DNA from: Chryseobacterium taiwanense
Lineage (GTDB): Bacteria; Bacteroidota; Bacteroidia; Flavobacteriales; Weeksellaceae
Direction of reading: 5' to 3'
Length of the DNA: 64,000 nucleotides
Assembly: GCF_000813825.1 (NCBI RefSeq)
Contig: NZ_JWTA01000018.1
Coordinates: 1 to 64,000 of the forward strand
A program made the translations under genes and the position numbers. The notes beneath the pieces are model-generated. The model worked only from the letters and a program-made list of their open reading frames with translations. It was not told the DNA's origin and ran no database searches. Shown piece after piece: positions 27,709 through 38,110 of this stretch. Each line of letters starts with the position of its first letter. Position 1 is the first letter of the stretch.

Positions 27709-27716
27709 CAAAGATA
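27709..27716 (-). promoter_or_regulatory. -7 element of menB
   Basis: On the minus strand TATCTTTG matches TAnnTTTG, 18 bases before the chosen menB ATG. Confidence 0.6.
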
Positions 27717-27792
27717 CGGAATTACAGAGAATTTTAACCTTGATTTTTGATGATAAATCTAGGAAATTTGTAAGGTTTTTAAACCTTTTCAT

Positions 27793-28025
27793 TCTTTTAT
27801 TTTCTCCTACAGATTTCTCAGATTTACACGAATAATTGTAATGATTATACTAAATTTTACGGTACTTATCACTCAGGAAGTAACAAATTAAATTGAAGAA
27901 TCCACTTAATTATCTCTCTCTTATAATAATTGAAAGCCAATAATACATTAGCTTCTTCCGGTAGTCAGAATGACACGGAGCAATATTAAATGAAATATAC
28001 AACAAGTTAAAAGCCCATTCTTATT
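27793..28025. other. Non-coding gap between menB and the TPR gene
   Basis: About 230 bases hold no credible gene. They contain short pieces resembling common intergenic repeats (CTCCTACAGATTTCTCAGAT near 27810, GTCAGAATGACACGGAG near 27964), probably decayed copies. Confidence 0.5.
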
Positions 28026-28027
28026 AA

Positions 28028-28058
28028 ACAAAAAACCGAAACAAATTGTTTCGGCTTA
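28028..28058 (-). terminator. Terminator of the TPR gene
   Basis: CCGAAACAA and TTGTTTCGG form a stem; on the minus strand it is followed by a T run. Confidence 0.85.
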
Positions 28059-28081
28059 TATTTAATTTTGTTGTAGAAAAA

Positions 28082-29125
28082 TTATTTAGGCTGTTTAGCT
28101 TGAATTTCAGCTTCTTTAGCTTTCATTTCAGCCAATTTTGCTTGATTTTTAGTTATACCATAAATATCCTTCAAAGTAGATATTGCGTCTAAATTTTCTG
28201 GTTGAGCTTTATACCAGCTTTCAGCATGTGGTAAAGCCTGGTTAAATCTAGATTTTCTTTTCTCAATAAGCTCAGTCGCTTTATCTGGATTAGTTTTTCT
28301 TAACGAATTAATCTCCTTTACAGCCCCATCATCATCACCAATAGTAGCATATACTAAGTTTTGATATGCATTATTAAGTAATTTAGTATCATTAGCTCCC
28401 AGTTCGATAGCTTTTTTAAAGGATGTTATTGATTCCGATGCTGTTCCTGAATTCTTAGACTGTAAAACTCCTAAATTATACCAGTTTGTCGCATCATTAG
28501 GATTTTTAGCTAACTGTTCTTTTAAATTCTGCATAAATTTATCTGTATTTCCAGATGCATACAATGCAGATCCTTGATTTTCTTTTAATTTAGTACTATT
28601 AGGGAATTTTGCCAATCCTTTCTCAATAATAGCTGTAGCTTCATTATTCTTTTTAGCATTCAGTAATAAAGTTGATAAAGTTTCATATAAATCAGGCTCT
28701 ACACTTTTAGTTTGCTCAGTATTAAAGTCTGTATAATCCCCACCAGTTTTTTTCAACAACTCCCAAGTAGCTTTATCATAACTAGAGACTTGGCCAGTTT
28801 TTTTATCTTTCGCAGTATATTGCGTTTGTACCCCTGTATAACCTGAGTTAATCAACTCTGTATAAATCTTAATTGCTTCATCTAAATTATTTGCTAAAGC
28901 ATAATTAAGACCTGCGTAATACAAATAAATTTTATCTTCTTTTCCGTTAGTTTTTAATATGTCATAGACTTCTAAAAACTTTGGAGCTGCAACGGTATAA
29001 TTTTTAGCATTATAAGCATCCATAGCCGATTTGTTAGCAGCCTGAAGCTTTGCGTTTACATCTTCTTTTTGACCAAAAGCAAATGTCGACGCAACGATAG
29101 CTATACCTAAAATTAGTTTCTTCAT
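28082..29125 (-). CDS. Secreted TPR-repeat protein
   Basis: This 347-aa protein has a signal peptide (LILGIAIVASTFAFGQ) and then several tetratricopeptide units (MDAYNAKNYTVAAPKFLEVY, DATNWYNLGVLQSKNS, LPHAESWYKAQPENLDA). It ends in a charged helical tail (LAEMKAKEAEIQAKQPK). It is probably a periplasmic scaffold; the partner is unknown. It follows gyrA by 29 bp on the same strand, so read-through from gyrA is possible. Confidence 0.9.
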   Translation of the reverse strand: MKKLILGIAIVASTFAFGQKEDVNAKLQAANKSAMDAYNAKNYTVAAPKFLEVYDILKTNGKEDKIYLYYAGLNYALANNLDEAIKIYTELINSGYTGVQTQYTAKDKKTGQVSSYDKATWELLKKTGGDYTDFNTEQTKSVEPDLYETLSTLLLNAKKNNEATAIIEKGLAKFPNSTKLKENQGSALYASGNTDKFMQNLKEQLAKNPNDATNWYNLGVLQSKNSGTASESITSFKKAIELGANDTKLLNNAYQNLVYATIGDDDGAVKEINSLRKTNPDKATELIEKRKSRFNQALPHAESWYKAQPENLDAISTLKDIYGITKNQAKLAEMKAKEAEIQAKQPK

Positions 29126-29154
29126 AATAACTATTTTATATTAATTGTACAATT

Positions 29155-31746
29155 TTATTCTTCTGAATCAGAATTCTCAGTTTCCTCAGTAGAATTTTCA
29201 TTTTCTACCTGAGGTATTTCTGTATTGTTTTCTTGGTTATCAGCTACAGTTTCTTCTGTTCCTTCCTCATTTTCTTCAGAATCTTCTTCTACATCTTTGT
29301 CCATTTCTACTTTTGCAATGGCTGCAATTTCGTCATTTTTCTTAAGGTTAATCATTCTTACCCCTTGCGTATTTCTACCCATCACTCTCATCTCATCCAT
29401 ATTCATACGGATAGCAACACCGGATTTATTGATAATCATCAATCCATCTTCGTCTGTTACATTTTGAATAGCAATAAGATTACCTGTTTTCTCAGTAATA
29501 TTTAAGGTAATAACTCCTTTTCCTCCTCTGTTGGTAATTCTGTAATCTTCGACTGCAGTTCTCTTACCATATCCTTTTTCAGATACTACAAGAACTGTTT
29601 CTTTCTCCACATCGTTCACAACAATCATACCAATTGCTTCATCATCATCTTCCATGGCAATACCACGAACACCGATAGAACCTCTACCTACTTCTCTTAC
29701 TTTCTCTTCAGGGAAACGGATACATTTACCATTTTTAGTAGCAATCATAATCTGAGAAGTCCCGTTTGTTAAATAAGCTCCTAACAATTGGTCATTATCT
29801 CTAATTTCAATTGCATTCACCCCATTCACTCTCGGTCTAGAATATGCTTCAAGAGATGTTTTCTTGATTGTCCCGTTTTTCGTTACCATTACCACACTCA
29901 TTTGATTCACATATTCTGAATCTTTTAAGTTGTTGGTTCTGATATATGCTTTAATCTTATCGTCTGGCTCAATATTAATTAAGTTTTGTACCGCTCTTCC
30001 TTTCGCTGTTTTTGAACCTTCAGGAATTTCGAATACTCTTAACCAATAACATCTACCTTTTTCTGTAAAGAACAACATATATTGGTGATTCGTTGCAGAA
30101 ACAATATATTCTAAGAAGTCAGAATCTCTTGTGGTTGCCGCTTTGTTTCCTACGCCACCTCTACTTTGAATTTTGTATTCTGAAAGCGAAGTTCTCTTAA
30201 TATAACCTGCGTGAGAAATTGTAAGAACTACAGACTCATTCGGGATAATATCTTCGATAGACATTTCTCCTCCTGAATAGTCAATTTCAGTTCTTCTTTC
30301 GTCGCCGTATTTTTCTTTAATTTCAATTAATTCATCCTTAATGATCTGGAATCTTCTTGGTTCATTCGCCAAAATATCTTCCAAGTCAGCAATTTCTTTC
30401 ATAATTGCATCGTACTCATCACGGATTTTATCAAGCTCCATTCCCGTCAAACGAGCAAGACGTAAGTCAAGAATCGCCTGAGCCTGGATTTCAGAAAGCT
30501 CAAATGCTTCAATTAATCCTTCCTTCGCAGCTTGCGGATTTGCAGAGTGACGGATAATTGAGATTGCTCTATCTAGGGAATCCTGCGTTCCGATCACTTT
30601 CATGAATCCTTCTAAGATATGAGCTCTCTCTTTCGCTTTTTTAAGCTCGTATTGAGTTCTTCTTACAATTACTTCATGTCTGTGCTCTACGAAATGGTGG
30701 ATGATATCTTTTAGATTCAATTGCTCCGGTCTTCCATGAACCAAAGCAATATTATTAACACTGAAAGATGTCTGAAGCGCAGTATATTTATATAATAAGT
30801 TTAAAACAACATTTGGAATCGCATCGTTTTTCAATTCATAAACAATACGAAGACCTCTTCTGTCCGACTCGTCTCTGATTTCGTAAATTCCCGGAATTTT
30901 TTCGTCTTTAACAAGTTCTGCTGTTCTAGCAATCATCTCTGCCTTATTAACCTGATAAGGAACTTCGTTTACGATAATTGCATTTCTGTTTCCGATTTCC
31001 TCGAAAGCAACTTTAGCTCTAAGAACGACTCTACCTCTTCCTGTATGGAAAGCATCTCTCACACCATCATAACCATAGATAATCCCACCTGTAGGAAAAT
31101 CCGGAGCAATGATGTGTTGCATCAATTCATCAATTGTAATTTCTTTGTTATCAATATAAGCACAGATTGCATTCACAGCTTCCGTCAAGTTATGAGGAGC
31201 CATGTTTGTTGCCATACCTACTGCGATACCTGAAGTTCCGTTTACCAAAAGGTTAGGGATTTTTGAAGGCATTACTGTAGGTTCCTGTAAACTGTCGTCG
31301 AAGTTATTCTGGAAATCTACCGTTTCTTTGTCTAAGTCTGAAAGAACCTCATCAGAGATTTTTTTCAATCTTGCTTCGGTATAACGCATTGCTGCAGGCG
31401 GGTCACCGTCCATCGAACCAAAGTTACCCTGCCCGTCAACCTGAGGGTAACGTAAGCTCCAGTCCTGAGCCATTCTTACCATTGCATCATATACAGAGGA
31501 GTCTCCGTGAGGGTGATATTTACCCAAAACATCCCCAACAATTCTCGCAGATTTTAAATATTTTCTATTAGAAAAAACCCCTAATCCATACATACCGTAA
31601 AGTACTCTTCTATGAACGGGCTTCAAACCATCTCTTACATCAGGTAACGCTCTTGAAACGATAACCGACATCGAATAATCGATATAAGACGATTTCATTT
31701 CATCAACAATGTTGATAGGAATCAGTCTTTCTCCTTCTTTTTGCAT
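29155..31746 (-). CDS. gyrA: DNA gyrase subunit A
   Basis: This 863-aa protein is the breakage-reunion subunit of gyrase. I start at the ATG at 31746 ([12 protein letters not shown]); an in-frame TTG two codons upstream is the alternative. The catalytic tyrosine is Y122 ([10 protein letters not shown]). The quinolone region reads [17 protein letters not shown] with S83 and D87 intact, the same numbering as E. coli, so no classic resistance change is present. The six-bladed C-terminal wrapping domain includes the GyrA-box-like [11 protein letters not shown] ~45-residue very acidic tail closes the protein. Confidence 0.98.
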   Translation of the reverse strand: MQKEGERLIPINIVDEMKSSYIDYSMSVIVSRALPDVRDGLKPVHRRVLYGMYGLGVFSNRKYLKSARIVGDVLGKYHPHGDSSVYDAMVRMAQDWSLRYPQVDGQGNFGSMDGDPPAAMRYTEARLKKISDEVLSDLDKETVDFQNNFDDSLQEPTVMPSKIPNLLVNGTSGIAVGMATNMAPHNLTEAVNAICAYIDNKEITIDELMQHIIAPDFPTGGIIYGYDGVRDAFHTGRGRVVLRAKVAFEEIGNRNAIIVNEVPYQVNKAEMIARTAELVKDEKIPGIYEIRDESDRRGLRIVYELKNDAIPNVVLNLLYKYTALQTSFSVNNIALVHGRPEQLNLKDIIHHFVEHRHEVIVRRTQYELKKAKERAHILEGFMKVIGTQDSLDRAISIIRHSANPQAAKEGLIEAFELSEIQAQAILDLRLARLTGMELDKIRDEYDAIMKEIADLEDILANEPRRFQIIKDELIEIKEKYGDERRTEIDYSGGEMSIEDIIPNESVVLTISHAGYIKRTSLSEYKIQSRGGVGNKAATTRDSDFLEYIVSATNHQYMLFFTEKGRCYWLRVFEIPEGSKTAKGRAVQNLINIEPDDKIKAYIRTNNLKDSEYVNQMSVVMVTKNGTIKKTSLEAYSRPRVNGVNAIEIRDNDQLLGAYLTNGTSQIMIATKNGKCIRFPEEKVREVGRGSIGVRGIAMEDDDEAIGMIVVNDVEKETVLVVSEKGYGKRTAVEDYRITNRGGKGVITLNITEKTGNLIAIQNVTDEDGLMIINKSGVAIRMNMDEMRVMGRNTQGVRMINLKKNDEIAAIAKVEMDKDVEEDSEENEEGTEETVADNQENNTEIPQVENENSTEETENSDSEE

Positions 31747-31895
31747 AAACAAATTTTATTATAATGATAGTCAGACCCTTAGCTGTGTGTCTGAAAATTA
31801 TTCTTTTTGAATTTTTATTAACGGGCTAATTTACGAAAAATTTGCCGATTTTTGCAGTAAAATTTATCCACAGAATCTTAAAAATTCATAAAAAT

Positions 31896-32210
31896 ATGAG
31901 CGTACTAAGTATAACTTTTCACTGCACGAAAGACAACCTTGAAGAATGGGAAAATTATATTGATGAAACATTGGTTTTAATGACAGAAAATTTATTAGAC
32001 GTCAATAAATATATTCTTTCTGAAGTTCATAGTGAGTATATTGAGGACGGGAAAAACTACAATCTTCTTTTGATCTTTGACAATGACAATCTAAGGGATG
32101 ATTTTGTAAAAAGCGAACTCGAAAATATTGCCGAAAGAATAGAAACAAAATTTGGACAGGAGGTGATGATTTTTAATACTTTCCTTAATCCTAAAAAAAC
32201 CAGACTTTAA
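31896..32210 (+). CDS. DUF4286 family protein
   Basis: This 104-aa protein is read from the ATG at 31896 (MSVLSITFHC...); the frame is open to 31842, but the extra residues look non-native. It has a ferredoxin-like alternation of strands and helices (EEWENYIDETL, LLLIFDNDNLRDDFV, FGQEVMIFNTFLNP), as in DUF4286. Function unknown. It is divergent from gyrA and closed by a terminator. Confidence 0.8.
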   Translation: MSVLSITFHCTKDNLEEWENYIDETLVLMTENLLDVNKYILSEVHSEYIEDGKNYNLLLIFDNDNLRDDFVKSELENIAERIETKFGQEVMIFNTFLNPKKTRL

Positions 32211-32222
32211 TACACTTATAAA

Positions 32223-32258
32223 GCAAAAGCACTGAAAATTCAGTGCTTTTTATTTTTT
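32223..32258. terminator. Terminator after the DUF4286 gene
   Basis: AAAAGCACTGAA and TTCAGTGCTTTT form a perfect stem with an AA loop. T runs on the + side and A runs on the other make it usable in both directions. Confidence 0.9.
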
Positions 32259-32263
32259 TCATT

Positions 32264-32443
32264 CTAGTGATGTCTGTGGCCATGCCCCCTATGCTTGTAA
32301 TGCCCCTTCCCTCCTTTTTCATAAATATATACTCGTTTTGCATGCCCCGGAGGAACTCTTCTCCCAGGATGTTCATGAACGATACACGATGTTAACATGA
32401 GCATTACTGTTGTAACTCCAACAATTTTAATCAATCCTTTCAT
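32264..32443 (-). CDS. 59-aa His-rich lipoprotein
   Basis: This short gene has an ATG at 32443 and a stop at 32264. The peptide begins MKGLIKIVGVTTVMLMLTSC, a textbook lipoprotein signal with lipobox LTSC at residue 20. The mature 40 residues contain VPPGHAKR and end in a His/Gly/Lys-rich tail (KGHYKHRGHGHRHH). Tiny Flavobacteriia lipoproteins with a PPGxAKK-type motif exist, but their role is not settled; metal binding by the histidines is a guess. It lies downstream of another small His-rich secreted protein gene. Confidence 0.7.
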   Translation of the reverse strand: MKGLIKIVGVTTVMLMLTSCIVHEHPGRRVPPGHAKRVYIYEKGGKGHYKHRGHGHRHH

Positions 32444-32589
32444 TTTCTACTTTTTCAAATTTCTATATCCGAAATAATCAATCATAATGCCAAAGTTTTA
32501 AAAATAATATAATTTTATAAAAGACTAAAAAAGAATTAGCCTAAACCTGTGTCTATTAAATATTTAAAGACAAAAAATATTGAACAAAA

Positions 32590-32616
32590 AAAATGACTGT
32601 TAAAAAACAGTCATCT
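32590..32616 (-). terminator. Terminator of the His/Tyr/Arg-rich protein gene
   Basis: ATGACTGTT and AACAGTCAT form a perfect stem; on the minus strand it is followed by T residues. Confidence 0.8.
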
Positions 32617-32625
32617 ATATTCTTT

Positions 32626-32916
32626 TTATAATTTCACGATAATTACCGGTCTACTATGATATACACGATGCGGTCTGTGAGAATAATATCTTGGTCTTAC
32701 AGGTTCATAATAATATCTTTTATAATGATGTCTTGGAGGTCTATGATAAACGACCGGTCTGTAGTAAGGTCTACGCGGACCATGATAATAATGTTTTGAA
32801 TGTTTCGGCCCGTGACCATGTCCATTACCATGCCCTCTCTGCATAGGCGACGCTTGATAATACGCTAAGGAAAAGACAATTAAAAAAAATCCTAACGCTT
32901 TAGTTAAAAAATTCAT
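32626..32916 (-). CDS. Small secreted His/Tyr/Arg-rich basic protein
   Basis: This 96-aa protein has a signal sequence (FLTKALGFFLIVFSLAYY), and almost the whole mature part is H, Y, R and P (HGNGHGHGPKHSKHYYHGP, then YYRPVVYHRPPRHHYKRYYY), ending in PVIIVKL. There are no cysteines. Composition suggests metal or polyanion binding, or a cell-envelope structural role. Low complexity makes family assignment unreliable. Confidence 0.7.
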   Translation of the reverse strand: MNFLTKALGFFLIVFSLAYYQASPMQRGHGNGHGHGPKHSKHYYHGPRRPYYRPVVYHRPPRHHYKRYYYEPVRPRYYSHRPHRVYHSRPVIIVKL

Positions 32917-33026
32917 AACAAGTTGTTTTCAAATTACAAGAAGAAAACTTACAAGACTAATGCCAATAATGCATTATTGTTGAATTCTATGAAAATTTTA
33001 AGAAAATTTATTATTTTTTTTCTGAT

Positions 33027-33521
33027 TTAAGAAATCACTTCACTTCTTTTTTCCAGCATAGTAACATCTTTCCATGCTCCATTTAGCTTGCCTATTTTCT
33101 TTCTTACTCCTACCGTTCGAAAGCCGTTTTTCTGATGAAACCTTAAGGACGAATCATTTTCAGAGAAGATATTAGCTTGTAAAGTCCAGAATCCATGACT
33201 TTCGCTATCTAAAATCATTTTCTTTAACAACACCGAACCCAATCCTTTACCTTGGTAATTATCATCAAAATAAATACTCACTTCAGCAACCCCTTTATAA
33301 ACTTCTCTTTTACTTACTGGTTTTAAAGCACACCAACCTACGATTTCATTATTTTCATTCTCCAATACCCAACGGCAATCATTGAAATAATCCATATTCC
33401 AGGCTTCTGCAGTGGGAATAGTAGTTTCGAAAGTTGCCATTCCACCATTTACACCCTGTTGAAATATTTCCAATACTCTTGCTTCGTCACCGGGAAGCAT
33501 TTCTCTTAATTCGTAGTTCAT
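33027..33521 (-). CDS. GNAT family N-acetyltransferase (phosphinothricin acetyltransferase-like)
   Basis: This 164-aa protein has the GNAT fold with the acetyl-CoA motif YQGKGLGSVLL and the preceding beta-strand AEVSIYFDD. The N-terminal GGMATFETTIPTAEAW and the central WCALKPVSKREVYKG are typical of the Pat/Bar-like group that acetylates small amines or methionine sulfone-type substrates. The actual substrate is unknown. It lies 6 bp after the DUF421 gene and is probably co-transcribed with it. Confidence 0.9.
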   Translation of the reverse strand: MNYELREMLPGDEARVLEIFQQGVNGGMATFETTIPTAEAWNMDYFNDCRWVLENENNEIVGWCALKPVSKREVYKGVAEVSIYFDDNYQGKGLGSVLLKKMILDSESHGFWTLQANIFSENDSSLRFHQKNGFRTVGVRKKIGKLNGAWKDVTMLEKRSEVIS

Positions 33522-33527
33522 TTTATT

Positions 33528-34040
33528 TTAATGGTATTTTCGTTTATTTTTTCTTTTAATTCTGGAATAATGCGTTTGCTTGTCTTTTTCATCCTCGGAA
33601 ATCACACTTATATTTCCATCTACTTCAAGGATAGATAATTTTACATTTTTTATTCCATCCACTCCATGTTCTCTAATCGCCTCCTCCAATTCATCTTCAG
33701 TTATTTTCACCTCATCTAGCGCTTTTTGAATAACAACCCCATCCTTTACCAAAATTACAGGATCTTCTTCCATAAATGTTTTGAATGAAGGATTTTTAAA
33801 CATTAATCTTTTTAAGATAAAATTGGCAGCAAACAGAACTAAAGCCGCAACCAATCCTCCCTGTAAAGAAGTATCTGGTCCCACCATTGCATTCTGAACC
33901 GCATTGGAAATTAGCAAAAGTAATACTACATCTCCTGCATTAAGCTGAGAAAGCTGATTTTTGCCAAATAAACGGATAGCGACCACCATGAAGAGGTAAA
34001 CACAAAGTGAACGCACAACGACATCTAAAATAGGATTCAC
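33528..34040 (-). CDS. DUF421 (YetF-type) membrane protein
   Basis: This 170-aa protein has about three N-terminal membrane segments (SLCVYLFMVVAIRLFGKNQLS, VVLLLLISNAVQNAMVG, GGLVAALVLFAANFIL) and a cytosolic DUF421 domain with DPVILVKDGVVIQKAL and AIREHGVDGIKNVKLSILEVDG. Function unknown, possibly stress- or envelope-related as in other YetF-like proteins. It is the first gene of a pair with the GNAT gene. Confidence 0.93.
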   Translation of the reverse strand: MNPILDVVVRSLCVYLFMVVAIRLFGKNQLSQLNAGDVVLLLLISNAVQNAMVGPDTSLQGGLVAALVLFAANFILKRLMFKNPSFKTFMEEDPVILVKDGVVIQKALDEVKITEDELEEAIREHGVDGIKNVKLSILEVDGNISVISEDEKDKQTHYSRIKRKNKRKYH

Positions 34041-34139
34041 AATAGTTTTATTATACTATCAAATGTATTGATTTTTTATGAAGACTTTGAAATTATACAT
34101 TAGAATAATATCCTATAGTTACTTCAATCAAATACTCAT

Positions 34140-34171
34140 AAAAAAAACCGCCTCATAAAAAGCGGTTTTAA
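34140..34171 (-). terminator. Terminator of the GG-leader peptide gene
   Basis: AAAACCGC and GCGGTTTT pair around a 10-base loop; on the minus strand it ends in a run of T. Confidence 0.85.
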
Positions 34172-34175
34172 ATTG

Positions 34176-34310
34176 TTAAGGACATTGTCCAATCGGAACT
34201 GTACTGCAAACTGTTTTGTTTAGTTTTTCACAGTAAACACAGTATTGTTTTGGTGCTCCACCGTACACAGACTTTAATTCTGTTTTTGTTAGTTTTTTTA
34301 AATTTTTCAT
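34176..34310 (-). CDS. 44-aa GG-leader, bacteriocin-like peptide
   Basis: This short gene (ATG at 34310, stop at 34176) encodes a peptide with a leader of the double-glycine type: MKNLKKLTKTELKSVYGG, then a 26-residue core with four cysteines in YCVYC, VCS and QCP. Leaders ending in LxxLxxxELKxxxGG are processed by peptidase-domain ABC exporters. Chryseobacterium genomes carry families of such 'bacteriocin-like' peptides. The gene has its own terminator and stands alone; no exporter or maturation enzyme lies nearby. Whether the core has antimicrobial activity is unknown. Confidence 0.8.
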   Translation of the reverse strand: MKNLKKLTKTELKSVYGGAPKQYCVYCEKLNKTVCSTVPIGQCP

Positions 34311-34399
34311 ATCGTTTTAATTTTGTAGGTTAAAGATAAAACGAAAATCGTCCTCAGTTATTATAAATTTCTGTTTGAAACTTTCACAATTTACACGTC

Positions 34400-34434
34400 A
34401 AAAAAAGCCACACAGAAATTCTGTATGGCTATAT
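34400..34434 (-). terminator. Imperfect terminator hairpin
   Basis: AGCCACACAGAA pairs imperfectly with TTCTGTATGGCT; on the minus strand it is followed by T residues. It ends the TonB-C-like gene. Confidence 0.65.
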
Positions 34435-34454
34435 ATTAAAAGATCTTACGAACC

Positions 34455-34853
34455 TCATCTATTGTCGATTTCTACTGTGACAGGCATCACATAGGTATAT
34501 GCTAATGTATCTTTATTTAACTTTTTTGGTTTTACTTTCATATTGGTCAATACATTTTCTATTTCTTTACTTACATTTTTGCAATCCCCTGTAGAATGTA
34601 CGTTAATAACCCTTCCATTCTCAGTAATATCAAATTTCACTTCTGAGTTCACAACTCCTTGTTTGTACTCATAATTTGCAAAATCAAAATTACCTATCAG
34701 TTCGCTTCTTATTTCATTCAAAGTCTCATTTCTATTAAGCTGAACTTCTTCAATTACATTATTATTCACACTTTGTGCTTTAAAAGTATTCATTACACTA
34801 GCAAATCCACAAACTAAAAATGAAGCAACAAATATTTGAATTTTATTTTTCAT
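34455..34853 (-). CDS. Secreted protein with a TonB C-terminal-like domain
   Basis: This 132-aa protein has a signal sequence (KIQIFVASFLVCGFASVMNTFKAQ region). The C-terminal ~75 residues follow the pattern of TonB C-terminal domains: VKFDITENGRVINVHSTGDC, EIENVLTNMKVKPKK, then YVMPVTVEI. It lacks the membrane anchor and proline spacer of true TonB, so it is a stand-alone periplasmic domain of a kind frequent in Chryseobacterium. The partner is unknown. Confidence 0.65.
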   Translation of the reverse strand: MKNKIQIFVASFLVCGFASVMNTFKAQSVNNNVIEEVQLNRNETLNEIRSELIGNFDFANYEYKQGVVNSEVKFDITENGRVINVHSTGDCKNVSKEIENVLTNMKVKPKKLNKDTLAYTYVMPVTVEIDNR

Positions 34854-35039
34854 AACTCTTTGATTTTAAATGTTATATTAATTTTATTTTCTATCTCTTA
34901 ATCAAAGTTATTAAAAATAATTCATATTAATTTCACATTGAGTTAACATTGAGTTAACATCAAAATATATAATATTGATTTTCAATATTATAAAATTATA
35001 AAATAATTGAAAATTTAACATTGGAAGGTAATATTGGGT

Positions 35040-35078
35040 ACAAAAAAAGCTAAATCCGATTAGATTTAGCTTTTTATA
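35040..35078 (-). terminator. Terminator of uvrA
   Basis: AAAAAGCTAAATC and GATTTAGCTTTTT form a perfect 13-bp stem with a six-base loop. Confidence 0.9.
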
Positions 35079-35093
35079 TTTTCTGAAAAGTAG

Positions 35094-37925
35094 TTATTCT
35101 AATTCTCGTTTTAAGAACTTCCCGGTCAAACTCTTCTTCGACTTTACAATTTCCTCAGGAGTTCCCTGCGCAACAATCTGTCCACCGTGTTTTCCTCCTT
35201 CCGGACCCACATCGATAATATGATCGGCAAGTTTAATTACATCCATATTATGTTCAATAATAATGAACGAATTTCCTAATTCTACCAGTTGATTAATAGC
35301 ATCCATCAGGATTTTTACATCTTCAAAATGAAGCCCGGTTGTTGGTTCATCAAGAATATATAATGTATTTCCTGTTTGTCTCTTAGCTAATTCTGTTGCC
35401 AACTTGATACGCTGGGCTTCTCCCCCTGAAAGTGTTGTTGATTGTTGTCCCAAAGTAATATACCCTAAACCAACATCCTGCAACGTTTTTACTCTCGCAA
35501 AGATCTTAGGAATCGGCTGGAAAAATTCTACAGCTTCATCAATCGTCATATCCAGCACATCGGAAATCGATTTTCCTTTGTAGCGAACTTCCAGGGTTTC
35601 TCTGTTAAAACGTTTTCCGTTACATGTTTCACAGTGAACATAGACATCCGGTAAGAAATTCATTTCAATGACTTTCAAACCACCTCCCTGACAAGTTTCA
35701 CATCTTCCACCTTTCACATTAAAAGAGAATCTTCCCGGTTTGTAGCCACGGATTTTAGATTCAGGCAATTCTGCAAACAGGTTTCTGATGTCTGTAAACA
35801 TTCCTGTATATGTCGCAGGATTAGAACGTGGCGTTCTACCAATCGGAGTCTGGTCTACATCTACGATTTTATCAATATTTTCAAGACCTTCTATTTTCTT
35901 GTATGGTAAAGGTTCCTGAACCGCTCTGTAGAAATGTTTATTTAAGATCGGATATAAAGTTCCGTTGATCAAAGAAGATTTTCCACTTCCAGAAATCCCA
36001 GAAACAACAACTAATTTACCTAGAGGAATATCTAGCGTAACATTTTTAAGATTGTTCCCTGTAGCACCTTTCAATACTATATTTTTACCATTTCCAGCAC
36101 GTCTTTCTGCAGGAATTTCGATTTTTCTTTTTCCGTTAATATACTGAGCAGTGATCGTATCGGCTTTCAATAAATCTTTTGGTTTTCCTTGCCAAAGAAT
36201 TTCTCCTCCGAATTTTCCTGCTCTCGGACCGATATCCAACACCTCATCCGCTTCAAGGATCATATCTTTGTCGTGTTCTACCACTAATACAGAGTTTCCA
36301 ATATCACGAAGGTTTTTTAATGAATTGATGAGTCTTTCATTATCTCTTTGATGCAGTCCGATACTTGGTTCATCCAAAATATACAATACATTCACCAATT
36401 GAGAACCAATCTGAGTTGCCAAACGAATCCTTTGCGATTCTCCACCGGAAAGTGTTTTTGAGCTTCTACTCAAACTTAAATAATCTAAGCCGACATCCAA
36501 TAAGAACTGAAGTCTGGTTTCAATCTCCTTTAAAATTTCATGAGCAATAATCGCGTTTTTCTCTGAGAATTTATCTTTTACATCTGCTAACCATTCTTTT
36601 AAGTCTGATAAACTTAAGGCATTCACTTCAGCAATATTTTTTCCATCAATTTTGAAGCTTAAACTTGAAGGTTGAAGACGGGTTCCTTTACATTCAGGAC
36701 AGGTTTCTTCCGTTGTGAAATGTCTTTCCAGTAAAATTGCTTCGTAAGATTCTCTTTCTTCAATAATCTCCTCCATAAAAGGAATTAACCCATCAAAACT
36801 AATTTTGATCTTCTTGGTAATTCCTGCGTATTTTAAGTCTTTATTAAATTCTTTATGACAACCGTTGTACATATAATCCAACGCTTCTGCCGGAATATCC
36901 TGAAAAGGAGTTGTTAATCCCAATCCAAAAATTTCAAGAATATTTTTAATCTGAGAAAGAATCCACTTATTAGATTTAATATCTTCTAAAGGCAACAAAC
37001 CTCCCTGATTAATGGATAGTTTCGGATTTTCAACAAAATAATCGGTATTGATCTTTTTGATAGTTCCTAATCCTTTACAGCTTGGACAGCTTCCTTTCGG
37101 AGAGTTGAATGAAAATGTATTAGGTTCCGGAAGTGCTAATGAATGACCAGTTTCCGCATCCATTAAATTTTTAGAGAAATATTCAATATCCGTACTTCCC
37201 AGCTTTTGAATTCCGATCAATCCTTCTCCCATTTCCATCGCGGTTCGCAATGATTTTTCCATTCTTGCTTCGGAAGCGCTTTCTCCGATAATCCAACGGT
37301 CGATTACAATATCGATGTCGTGGGTTTTGTAACGGTCAAGTTTTAAATCATATTCAATATCCTGCAATTCACCATCAATTCTTGCCTGTCCGTACCCTTT
37401 CTTCGCCATCTGCACAAAAAGTTCGTGGTAATGTCCTTTTCTGGAACGAACAACAGGCGCCATCAACATAATTTTTTCGCCTTTGTAGTTTTCTTTAATG
37501 GTTTCAAGGATTTGATCTTCTGTATAGCTTACCAACTTTTGACCTGTTGTTTGAGAATATGCATCCGAAACTCTTGCATACAAAAGACGCAAATAATCAT
37601 ACAGTTCCGTAACCGTTCCTACGGTTGAACGAGGGTTTTTATTCGTCGTTTTCTGTTCAATGGCAATGACTGGAGATAATCCTTCAATTTTATCAACATC
37701 AGGACGTTCCAAACCTCCTAAAAACTGTCTTGCATAGGCAGAAAACGTTTCGATATAACGACGCTGGCCTTCTGCAAAGATGGTATCAAAAGCCAATGAT
37801 GATTTTCCACTTCCCGAAAGTCCGGTAATTACTACCAATTCGTTGCGCGGAATTTTAACATTAATGTTTTTAAGATTATGTTCTCTGGCTCCGTAAACTT
37901 CTATATATTCTGTTGATTTACTCAT
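35094..37925 (-). CDS. uvrA: Excinuclease ABC subunit A
   Basis: This 943-aa damage-recognition ATPase of nucleotide excision repair loads UvrB at lesions. There are two ABC modules: P-loops GLSGSGKSS (N-terminal, ~residue 33) and GISGSGKSS (~645), two LSGGE(S/A)QR signatures, and two DEP(S/T)xGLH Walker B segments. Zinc-finger cysteines appear as CPSCKGLG / CPECKGTR and CETCQGGG / CETCNGKR. Length is normal. It is monocistronic with its own terminator and a -7 element at 37961-37968. Confidence 0.98.
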   Translation of the reverse strand: MSKSTEYIEVYGAREHNLKNINVKIPRNELVVITGLSGSGKSSLAFDTIFAEGQRRYIETFSAYARQFLGGLERPDVDKIEGLSPVIAIEQKTTNKNPRSTVGTVTELYDYLRLLYARVSDAYSQTTGQKLVSYTEDQILETIKENYKGEKIMLMAPVVRSRKGHYHELFVQMAKKGYGQARIDGELQDIEYDLKLDRYKTHDIDIVIDRWIIGESASEARMEKSLRTAMEMGEGLIGIQKLGSTDIEYFSKNLMDAETGHSLALPEPNTFSFNSPKGSCPSCKGLGTIKKINTDYFVENPKLSINQGGLLPLEDIKSNKWILSQIKNILEIFGLGLTTPFQDIPAEALDYMYNGCHKEFNKDLKYAGITKKIKISFDGLIPFMEEIIEERESYEAILLERHFTTEETCPECKGTRLQPSSLSFKIDGKNIAEVNALSLSDLKEWLADVKDKFSEKNAIIAHEILKEIETRLQFLLDVGLDYLSLSRSSKTLSGGESQRIRLATQIGSQLVNVLYILDEPSIGLHQRDNERLINSLKNLRDIGNSVLVVEHDKDMILEADEVLDIGPRAGKFGGEILWQGKPKDLLKADTITAQYINGKRKIEIPAERRAGNGKNIVLKGATGNNLKNVTLDIPLGKLVVVSGISGSGKSSLINGTLYPILNKHFYRAVQEPLPYKKIEGLENIDKIVDVDQTPIGRTPRSNPATYTGMFTDIRNLFAELPESKIRGYKPGRFSFNVKGGRCETCQGGGLKVIEMNFLPDVYVHCETCNGKRFNRETLEVRYKGKSISDVLDMTIDEAVEFFQPIPKIFARVKTLQDVGLGYITLGQQSTTLSGGEAQRIKLATELAKRQTGNTLYILDEPTTGLHFEDVKILMDAINQLVELGNSFIIIEHNMDVIKLADHIIDVGPEGGKHGGQIVAQGTPEEIVKSKKSLTGKFLKRELE

Positions 37926-37960
37926 AATTTGGTGTGATTTTACCTGAAAATCACGATGTG

Positions 37961-37968
37961 CAAAATTA
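37961..37968 (-). promoter_or_regulatory. -7 element of uvrA
   Basis: On the minus strand TAATTTTG fits TAnnTTTG, 35 bases before the uvrA ATG. No obvious -33 or LexA-type box was seen. Confidence 0.5.
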
Positions 37969-38110
37969 CGGATTTTTTAGGAATTTTTGGTGTTAAAAAA
38001 TGTAAGTTTATTAATGCGATTATGACTGAAGTTATGACAAAGAGGGTTGAAACATCGTTTTTCTTTTAACCAAATTTTTAATTAAATTTACACTACATAA
38101 AACCCCGGTC

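Noticed and set aside
31474..31506. Possible fluoroquinolone-resistance substitution in gyrA
   Set aside because: The codons read S83 and D87 in the normal HPHGDS-VYD context, the sensitive form.
32191..32376. A 61-codon minus-strand ORF near the DUF4286 terminator
   Set aside because: It is out of frame with the convincing 59-aa lipoprotein in the same stretch and reads across the terminator hairpin; it has no signal or family pattern.
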